Of a DNA stretch of 26,469 nt, positions 16,753-26,469 are shown piece after piece; position 1 is the first letter of the stretch; each line of letters opens with the position of its first letter. The notes under the pieces are model-generated. The model ran no database searches and had not been told where the DNA came from. It saw nothing but the letters and a program-made list of their open reading frames with translations. The DNA lies in the NCBI GenBank assembly GCA_934654815.1, contig CAKUGU010000034.1, positions 1 through 26,469 on the forward strand. The letters are read 5' to 3'. The position numbers and the translations under genes were made by a program. The stretch is from an uncultured Ellagibacter sp. (GTDB lineage: Bacteria > Actinomycetota > Coriobacteriia > Coriobacteriales > Eggerthellaceae).

Positions 16753-17681
16753 TCCAGTGCTCCTATCAACTCGTTCGCGTCGGAAACCCCCTGCTCCTCG
16801 CAGTACGCCGCGATGCCGTCGACGACGTCGATAGTCGCTTCCGGATTCACGAAGTTCGCGGTACCGACGGCAACCGCAGTGGCGCCTGCGAGCATGAACT
16901 CGACGGCGTCGGTGCCGTTCGAGATGCCGCCCATGCCGAGGATGGGGATGTTTACCGCCTTCGCGCACTGCCACACCATGCGAAGGGCCACCGGCTTCAC
17001 CGCAGGGCCGGAGAAACCGCCGACCGCGCGCGCGAGCACGGGCTTGCGACGGCGCGCGTCGATGGCCATGCCGAGCAGCGTGTTGATGAGCGAGATGGCG
17101 TCGGCGCCCGAGGCCTCGGCCGCGCGCGCGATCTCGGTGACGTCGGTCACGTTGGGAGTGAGCTTCACGATGAGCGGGCGCGAAGTGGCGGCGCGGCACA
17201 TGCCCACGACCTTCTCGACGCTTTCTGCGTGCGTACCGATCGTCATGCCGCCGGCATCGACGTTCGGGCACGAGATGTTCACCTCGTACGCGTCGACGGG
17301 CGCGTCTTCGAGCGCCTCGATGACCTGGACGTACTCGTCGAAGCTGTGCCCGGACACGTTCACGATCGTGGTCGCGCCGACGCTTTCAAGCCAGGGAAGC
17401 TCGTGTTCTTTCAGATGCGCGACGCCGGGGTTCTGAAGCCCGATGGAGTTGAGCATGCCGGAAGGCACTTCCGCGATGCGAGGGCTCGCGTTTCCCTCCC
17501 AGCCGTTGAGCGAGACGCCCTTGGTGGTGACGGCGCCGAGCGCGGCAACGTCGACGAAGTCGGAGTACTCCTTGCCGGCGGCGAACGTGCCGGACGCGGT
17601 GGTTACGGGGTTCTTCATGGGAAGGCCGCCGAGGTTCACGGCGAGGTTCACGTTCGTCGGCTTCGGTTTGCGAGCGGTCAT
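16746..17681 (-). CDS. pyrD: Dihydroorotate dehydrogenase, class 1B catalytic subunit
   Basis: The 311-residue flavoprotein oxidises dihydroorotate to orotate. It has the N-terminal LGGLPMKNPVTTASGTF, NSIGLQNPG, and the catalytic cysteine of class 1 enzymes, Cys138 in NISCPNV, followed by IVKLTPNVTD and GMGGISNGTDAVEFMLAGA for FMN binding. Class 1B enzymes work as a heterotetramer with PyrK and use NAD+, which fits the adjacent pyrK. Start ATG 17679-17681 shares one base with the pyrK stop (TAATG), indicating tight coupling. Confidence 0.96.
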   Translation of the reverse strand: MTARKPKPTNVNLAVNLGGLPMKNPVTTASGTFAAGKEYSDFVDVAALGAVTTKGVSLNGWEGNASPRIAEVPSGMLNSIGLQNPGVAHLKEHELPWLESVGATTIVNVSGHSFDEYVQVIEALEDAPVDAYEVNISCPNVDAGGMTIGTHAESVEKVVGMCRAATSRPLIVKLTPNVTDVTEIARAAEASGADAISLINTLLGMAIDARRRKPVLARAVGGFSGPAVKPVALRMVWQCAKAVNIPILGMGGISNGTDAVEFMLAGATAVAVGTANFVNPEATIDVVDGIAAYCEEQGVSDANELIGALEC

Positions 17682-18505
17682 TACCACAGCACCTCCTCTG
17701 CGGGGAAAACGGGGCCGTCGACGCAGGAGCGCTTCTTGCCGTGCACCGTCTCGACAACGCAGGAAAGGCATGCGCCCACGCCGCACGCCATGCGCTTCTC
17801 AAGCGAGACCTCGCAGGGAACGTGCGCGTCGCGCGCTTTGCCCGCGACGATCCTCATGAGCGGTTCGGGGCCGCATACGGCCAGGTAGTCGAACGGGTTG
17901 CCGTCGGACGCCGCCTGGGCGAGCGCGTCATCGACGAGCGAGGTGCAAAAACCCGCGCGCCCGTAGGAGCCGTCGTCGGTGGCGCACAAGGGAGCGTTCT
18001 CGGCGCAGGTGCGCGCCGAGGAGAGCACGCGGGCGTAGCGGTTCTTGCACACGAGGGCCGCCTCGGTCTGCGCGCCGAGGACGACGGTCACGTCGACGCC
18101 AGCGTGTACGAGCTGCTCGAACAGCATGAACAGGGGTGCTGCCCCCACCCCGCCGCCGACGAGGAGCGCGCGTTTCGCGCCCTCGGGCACGTTCCAGCTC
18201 GCGCCGACGGGCCCGATGAGCTCGGGCGCGACCTCGTCGGCGGGCGAAAGCTTCGTCATGCGGTCCGAGCCGAATCCCACGACCTGGTAGAGGATCTCGA
18301 TCGTGCCGCGCGCGGGGTCGGCCTCGTACACCGAGAACGGGCGGCGCAGGATATGGCCCTCCATCCCCGGGATGCGCATGTGCACGAACTGGCCGGGGCG
18401 GATCGCCTTCGCGATTTCCGGTGCCTCGAGCACCATGAGATGAAGCCTCGGGCCCACCTCGTGGTTCTCGAGAACCGGCGTCGTTTCATTCACAAGGTTC
18501 GCCAC
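17681..18505 (-). CDS. pyrK: Dihydroorotate dehydrogenase electron transfer subunit
   Basis: The 274-residue protein carries electrons from PyrD to NAD+. It shows the FAD-binding RRPFSVY (54-60), the NAD/FAD-domain GGGVGAAPL, and four C-terminal cysteines (241, 246, 249, 261; CGVGACLSC and SCVDGPVF) that hold one 2Fe-2S cluster. Start is GTG 18503-18505 with GGGAGGG upstream, placed in the end of carB; only one base separates it from the carB stop. Length and motifs are normal for the family. Confidence 0.95.
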   Translation of the reverse strand: MANLVNETTPVLENHEVGPRLHLMVLEAPEIAKAIRPGQFVHMRIPGMEGHILRRPFSVYEADPARGTIEILYQVVGFGSDRMTKLSPADEVAPELIGPVGASWNVPEGAKRALLVGGGVGAAPLFMLFEQLVHAGVDVTVVLGAQTEAALVCKNRYARVLSSARTCAENAPLCATDDGSYGRAGFCTSLVDDALAQAASDGNPFDYLAVCGPEPLMRIVAGKARDAHVPCEVSLEKRMACGVGACLSCVVETVHGKKRSCVDGPVFPAEEVLW

Positions 18506-18506
18506 G

Positions 18507-21729
<3,223 letters not shown>

Positions 21730-21737
<8 letters not shown>

Positions 21738-23073
21738 TGACTTCTCCTCCGAATTCCCAGCCAGCCAAGCGGTCGGCCGCAATGTCGATGTCGAGGTAGT
21801 CCTCGCGCCCGTCCATGAGGCGGGCGAAGGCGGTGAACAGGTAGTGTGCGTCGGTCGGTCCCGGCGACGCCTCGGGGTGGTACTGCACCGAGAAGGCGGG
21901 GACGTCGAGGAAGGCGATGCCCTCGGCCGTACCGTCGTTCAGGTTCACGTGCGTGAGCTGGATGCGGCCGAACTTCTTGTTGTCGACCACGGGCGCGACG
22001 CCGCGCTCGACCCAGAAGCGCAGGTCGTCTACGTGCTCGGTCACGCCGTCGCATTCGGCGGGGATGAGCTTGCCAAGCGTTGGGAACACAAGGCCGAAGC
22101 CGTGGTTCTGCGCCGTGATCTCGACGCGGTGGGTGCGCAGGTTCATGACCGGCTGGTTGCCGCCGCGATGCCCGAACTTGAGCTTCTCCATGTCGGCGCC
22201 GGCCGCCTTGCTCATCATCTGATGGCCGAGGCAGATGCCGAACAGCGGCACCTTGCCGATGAGCTTCTCGACCTGGGTGTAGGTCCCCGAAACCGCGTCG
22301 GGGTCGCCCGGGCCGTTGGAAAGGAAGACGCCGTCGGGGTTCATCGCGAGCACGTCTTCTGCCGGCGTGTCCCACGGAACCGCGGTGAGCTCGCAGCCCT
22401 GACGCACAAGGTTCTGGAAAATGGAAAGCTTGGCGCCGCAGTCGTAGGCGACGACGTGGTACTTCGCTGGTTTGGGGTCGGCGAGCGCGAAGGCCTGGCT
22501 TTCAGGAAGGTCGGCGGTCGTGAAGACGCGCTTGTCTGTGCGCGACACGGTCTCGGCGAGGTTGACGCCGACGATCGACTGGCTCTCGCGCACCTTCTTA
22601 AGCAGGCTTTCCGCGTTGGTGTCGAGCGTGGAGAGCACCGCGCGCTGCGCGCCGGCATCGCGCACGTGGCGCACGAGCGCGCGCGTGTCGACGCCCTCGA
22701 TGGCGACGACGTTGTTCTTCTTCAGGAACTCGGGCAGCGACATCTCGCTTCGCCAGTTCGACGGGAAGGTGCACATGTCGCGCACCACGAGCCCGCGCAG
22801 CGCGGGGGTCTCGGACTGGCAGTCCTCGAGGTTCACGCCGTAGTTGCCGATCTGCGGGTAGGTCATGGTGATGATCTGGCCTGCGTACGAGGGGTCGGTG
22901 ATGACTTCGAGGTACCCTTCAAGCGACGTGTTGAAGCAGATCTCGCCGAACACCTCGCCCGGTGCGGCGCATGCGGTGCCCTCGAACACCGCGCCGTCTT
23001 CGAGCACGAGCAGGGCGGACGCACCGTCCGTCTTCGTCGTGTTCTCGAGAAGCTTGTGCGTAATCTCGCTCAC
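21730..23073 (-). CDS. carA: Carbamoyl-phosphate synthase, small (glutaminase) subunit
   Basis: The 447-residue subunit releases ammonia from glutamine for CarB. The N-terminal CPSase domain ([23 protein letters not shown]) is followed by a class I glutamine amidotransferase domain with nucleophile Cys281 in FGICLGHQM and His399/Glu401 in SVQYHPEAS. The usual length is about 360-390; the excess lies partly in an insertion at about 329-372, between NHGFGLVF and THVNLNDGT, positions normally separated by only a short loop. Start is GTG 23071-23073 with GAAGGAAGG upstream. It is 96 bases after pyrC, the largest gap in the operon, and that gap holds two hairpins. Confidence 0.95.
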
Positions 23074-23094
23074 GTGAATCCTTCCTTCGTGTAT

Positions 23095-23110
23095 GCCCGC
23101 GCGTGCGGGC
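23095..23110 (-). other. GC-rich hairpin before carA
   Basis: GCCCGC (23095-23100) and GCGGGC (23105-23110) form a 6-bp stem with a 4-base loop in the pyrC-carA gap, just upstream of the carA ribosome site. No T-run follows. It may shape mRNA stability or carA translation. Confidence 0.45.
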
Positions 23111-23131
23111 TTGGCTTTGCTGCTATAAGGT

Positions 23132-23156
23132 CGCGGGGCGCGCTACTCGCCCCGCG
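23132..23156 (-). other. Strong GC hairpin after pyrC
   Basis: CGCGGGGCG (23132-23140) and CGCCCCGCG (23148-23156) form a perfect 9-bp stem with a 7-base loop, 13 bases past the pyrC stop. It lacks a following T-run on the minus strand, so it is more likely a processing or 3'-end protection element than an efficient terminator. Confidence 0.5.
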
Positions 23157-23169
23157 TGGGTTCTCGTTC

Positions 23170-24477
23170 CTACTGCTCGACGGCGGGAGCGACGACCTTG
23201 CCGTCCTCCATCGTGGCGTAGCCCGCGACGTAGACGTCGGTCGCGCGGCCGGTGAGCTTCCAGCCCGCAAACGGGGTGTTCTTCGCCTTCGAGTAGAACT
23301 CGTCGGTGTCGACGGTCCACTCGGCGTCGGGGTCGATCACCGTGAGGTCGGCGACCGAGCCAGGCTCGAGCGCGACGCGGTCCGCTCGCACGATGGCGCG
23401 CGGGTTCACGGCCATGAGCTCGACGAGCCTGTCCCAGCCGATGACCCCCGTCTTCACGAAATGCGTGATCATGAGGCCGAGCGACGTTTCCAGGCCGACC
23501 ATCCCGAATGGCGCGCGCTCGAATTCGCGATCCTTCTCGAACGCCGCGTGTGGCGCGTGGTCGGTGACGACGGCGTCGGCCGTTCCGTCGGCGAGCGCGG
23601 CGCTTAGCGCCGCGCAGTCGGCCTTCGTGCGCAGAGGCGGGTTCACCTTCAGGTTCGTATCGTAGTCCTCGCCGATCATCGAGTCGTCGAGCAGAAGGTG
23701 ATGCGGTGTGACTTCGCAGGTCACAGGCAGGCCCTCGGCCTTCGCGCGGCGGATGAGGTCGAGCCCGCGCGCGGTGGTGACGTGCTGCGCGTGGAAGGCG
23801 CAGCCGGTGAGACGGCAAAGGGCGATGTCGCGCATGATCTCGAGTTCCTCGCCTTCGGCGGGCCAGCCCAAAAGGCCGAGCCGCGTCGAGCACTCCCCTT
23901 CGTTCACCTGACCGGCGCCCACGAGCGACTCGTCCTGGCAGTGGCACATGACCACGCGATCGAACTGCTTGGCGTAGTCCATGGTGCGGCGCATCATGCC
24001 GGAGTCCTGCACGCCGCGCCCGTCGTCGGTGAAAGCGACCGCGCCGTGTGCGACCATGTCGCCCATCTCGGAGAGCACTTCTCCCTTAAGCCCCTGGGTA
24101 AGCGCGCCGGAAACGAGCACGCGGGCGTGCCCCACCTCGACCGCGCGACGGCGCACGTACTCGACGACGGTGGCGTTGTCGCAGGTTGGCTTCGTGTTCG
24201 GCATGGCGACGACGGCCGTGAACCCGCCGTGCGCAGCGGCCTTCGTGCCCGATTCGATGTCTTCTTTGTACTCGAAGCCGGGGTCGCGCAAATGCACGTG
24301 CATGTCCACGAGGCCCGGGGTCACGATCTTGCCGGAAAGGTCGCGCTCGACGCCCTTCGGCATGCTAAGGTCGTGGCCGATTTCGACGATCCTGCCGTCG
24401 CGGATGAGGATGTCGGCCACCTCGTCGAGCTCGACCTGCGGGTCGATGAGGCGGGCGTTCTTAAACATCAATGCCAT
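23170..24477 (-). CDS. pyrC: Dihydroorotase (class I)
   Basis: The 435-residue zinc amidohydrolase closes carbamoyl aspartate to dihydroorotate. It has the N-terminal metal-binding DMHVHLRDPG (His60 and His62), MPNTKPTCDN, Asp151 at the class I bridging position, further metal histidines at about 179 and 232, and TDHAPH (305-310). The C-terminal end returns to the small beta domain typical of amidohydrolases. Start ATG 24475-24477 has GGGAGG 8 bases upstream; a second in-frame ATG at 24468 is less well placed. It overlaps the end of pyrB by 17 bases. Confidence 0.96.
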   Translation of the reverse strand: MALMFKNARLIDPQVELDEVADILIRDGRIVEIGHDLSMPKGVERDLSGKIVTPGLVDMHVHLRDPGFEYKEDIESGTKAAAHGGFTAVVAMPNTKPTCDNATVVEYVRRRAVEVGHARVLVSGALTQGLKGEVLSEMGDMVAHGAVAFTDDGRGVQDSGMMRRTMDYAKQFDRVVMCHCQDESLVGAGQVNEGECSTRLGLLGWPAEGEELEIMRDIALCRLTGCAFHAQHVTTARGLDLIRRAKAEGLPVTCEVTPHHLLLDDSMIGEDYDTNLKVNPPLRTKADCAALSAALADGTADAVVTDHAPHAAFEKDREFERAPFGMVGLETSLGLMITHFVKTGVIGWDRLVELMAVNPRAIVRADRVALEPGSVADLTVIDPDAEWTVDTDEFYSKAKNTPFAGWKLTGRATDVYVAGYATMEDGKVVAPAVEQ

Positions 24478-25405
24478 TGTCGTTGCCTCCCAGCAAAAGA
24501 TAGAGAACGGCCATGCGGACGAGCACGCCGGAATAGACCTGGTCCAAGATGACCGAGCGCTTGGGGTGGTCGCACATGTAATCGTCGAGCTCGACGCCGC
24601 GGTTCACCGGCCCCGGATGGCACACGATCGCCTCGGGCTTCATGAGCTTCTCGCGCTCCTCGTTCAGGCCGAAGAGCAGGCTGTACTCGCGGTGGCTCGG
24701 ATACGGCGCGCCCTCGAGACGCTCGTGCTGGATGCGCAGCATGTACACGACGTCGAGTTCCGGCAGCGCGGCGTCGAGGTCGCTCGTCACGCGGTCGGCC
24801 CCAAGGGCGGAAGGAGATGCGGGAAGGAGCGTCGGCGGCGCGATGACGGTGACGCCGGCGCCCATGATCTTGAGCGCGGGGATGAGCGAGCCGCATACGC
24901 GCGAGTGGCCGATGTCGCCGACGATGCCGACCTTGAGCCCGTCGATGTGCCCGAAGCGCTCGCGGATGGTGTACAGGTCGAGCAGCGCCTGCGTGGGGTG
25001 CTGGTGCTTGCCGTCGCCGGCGCAGATGACGTGGACGCCCGAGACGTCGGCGACCTTGCGCGGCGCGCCCGCGTGCTTGTCGCGCACGACGATGGCGTCG
25101 ATCTTGTACGAGCAAAGCGTGCGCACGGTATCGGTGAGGCTTTCGCCCTTCACCGTGGAGGAAGACGACCCGCCGAAGTTGAGCGTGTCGCACGAGAGAC
25201 GCTTTTCCGCCAGCTCAAACGACGAGCGTGTGCGGGTGGAGGGCTCGTTGAACATGTTCACGACGGTGAAGCCCTTCAGCGTCGGCACCTTCTTGATGCG
25301 GCGCTCGTTCACCGCGCGGAACGTGGCGGCGGTGTCGAGAATGCGCGTGATGTCTTCCGCTGAGTACTCGGTGATGTCGATGAGGTGTTTATGATTGAAG
25401 CCCAT
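24461..25405 (-). CDS. pyrB: Aspartate carbamoyltransferase catalytic subunit
   Basis: The 314-residue enzyme joins carbamoyl phosphate and aspartate. The carbamoyl-phosphate site FNEPSTRTRSSFE (Ser56-Thr57-Arg58-Thr59-Arg60), the Lys of VKGESL, and HPTQALLD (136-143) are all present, as is HPGPVNRGVE late in the protein. No pyrI regulatory-chain gene lies nearby, so a trimer controlled through PyrR at the operon level is expected. ATG 25403-25405 begins 3 bases after the pyrR stop. Confidence 0.96.
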   Translation of the reverse strand: MGFNHKHLIDITEYSAEDITRILDTAATFRAVNERRIKKVPTLKGFTVVNMFNEPSTRTRSSFELAEKRLSCDTLNFGGSSSSTVKGESLTDTVRTLCSYKIDAIVVRDKHAGAPRKVADVSGVHVICAGDGKHQHPTQALLDLYTIRERFGHIDGLKVGIVGDIGHSRVCGSLIPALKIMGAGVTVIAPPTLLPASPSALGADRVTSDLDAALPELDVVYMLRIQHERLEGAPYPSHREYSLLFGLNEEREKLMKPEAIVCHPGPVNRGVELDDYMCDHPKRSVILDQVYSGVLVRMAVLYLLLGGNDNGIDV

Positions 25406-25408
25406 CCG

Positions 25409-26138
<730 letters not shown>

Positions 26139-26144
26139 GTTGGC

Positions 26145-26173
26145 AGTATAGGGCACGACGCCCCTGCGCGAAA
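26145..26173 (-). promoter_or_regulatory. Predicted promoter of the pyr operon
   Basis: On the minus strand TATACT (26145-26150) is a strong -10 box, with TTTCGC (26168-26173) as a weak -35 box at 17 bases. Transcription would begin near 26138, giving a leader of about 120 bases. The rest of the gap to 26250 is C-rich on this strand and has a T6 run at 26196-26201 without a clear stem. Confidence 0.5.
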
Positions 26174-26250
26174 CCCTCGTTTAGGCACATGGCCGAAAAA
26201 ACAGGAGGGGCGCAAGGGGGCGTCGAGGCGCAGACGAGGCGAGGATGAGG

Positions 26251-26469
26251 CTACATCGGTGGAAAGCGCACGATGAGGTAGACGGCGGAGACCACGATCG
26301 TGAGCACCATCGTGGGGAAGCCGACTTTGAAGAACCGCGCGAAGGTGATCGAGGTGCCGTTCTTCTTGGCGATGTCGGACATGACCACGTTGGCGGAGGC
26401 GCCGATCAAGGTGCCGTTGCCGCCGAGGCAGGCGCCCAGGGACACAGCCCACCACAAGGGCGCGACGTC
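26251..26469 (-). CDS. ArsB/NhaD/SLC13-type anion permease, C-terminal fragment
   Basis: The frame is open from the right edge to the TAG at 26251-26253, giving the last 72 residues; the start lies outside. It contains LGACLGGNGTLIGASANVV, the signature found near the C-terminus of the ion transporter superfamily (ArsB, NhaD, citrate and phosphate/sulfate-type carriers), then a basic loop and a last hydrophobic helix ending IVRFPPM. It is an inner-membrane secondary transporter; substrate cannot be told. It shares the strand of the pyr operon but is separated from it by that operon's own promoter. Confidence 0.85.
   Translation of the reverse strand, partial: DVAPLWWAVSLGACLGGNGTLIGASANVVMSDIAKKNGTSITFARFFKVGFPTMVLTIVVSAVYLIVRFPPM

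Noticed and set aside
26196..26201. Terminator for the right-edge permease
   Set aside because: There is a T6 run on the minus strand but the C-rich sequence before it cannot form a stem.

Overview
The window is GC-rich, densely coded bacterial DNA from an actinobacterium. The strongest marker is an actinobacterial integration host factor (mIHF, 15437-15745) directly upstream of gmk and rpoZ. The overall look (Tat-type lipoprotein signal, PyrR-controlled pyrimidine operon with pyrK/pyrD) suggests class Coriobacteriia, possibly Eggerthellaceae. That placement is inference from gene content, not a search result.

Region 1 (1-8907) is the accessory and most interesting part: a two-armed nitrogenase-like locus. 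The minus arm reads nifH-like reductase, nifB fused to a NifX-like domain, a four-gene polar-amino-acid-type ABC transporter (binding lipoprotein, two permeases, ATPase), then a second, stand-alone NifX-like protein cut by the left window edge. The plus arm reads a NifD-like and a NifK-like subunit, overlapping by ATGA. The arms share a 253-bp intergenic region with two strong inverted repeats. All P-cluster cysteines are visible in D and K, and the cysteine matching the cofactor ligand Cys275 of NifD is kept. By hand alignment, His442 is replaced by Gly, and the His195/Gln191 positions by Phe/Trp. No nifE, nifN or nifV is seen. This points to a nitrogenase-like (group IV-type) reductase carrying a NifB-derived cluster, possibly related to methylthio-alkane reductase, rather than N2 fixation. 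The transporter may import its substrate.

Region 2 (8937-13047, minus) is comEA-comEC-holA: DNA-uptake proteins and the DNA polymerase III delta subunit. Region 3 (13334-15745, minus) is mihF-gmk-rpoZ-thiI, closed by a clear intrinsic terminator at 13257-13290. Region 4 (16024-26017, minus) is a complete pyrimidine operon pyrR-pyrB-pyrC-carA-carB-pyrK-pyrD-pyrF, making UMP except for the pyrE step, which is not in the window. Its leader carries a PyrR-binding-like hairpin and a terminator-like hairpin. The right edge (26251-26469) holds the C-terminal end of an ArsB/NhaD/SLC13-type anion permease.

No rRNA, tRNA, insertion sequence, CRISPR array or phage gene was recognised.
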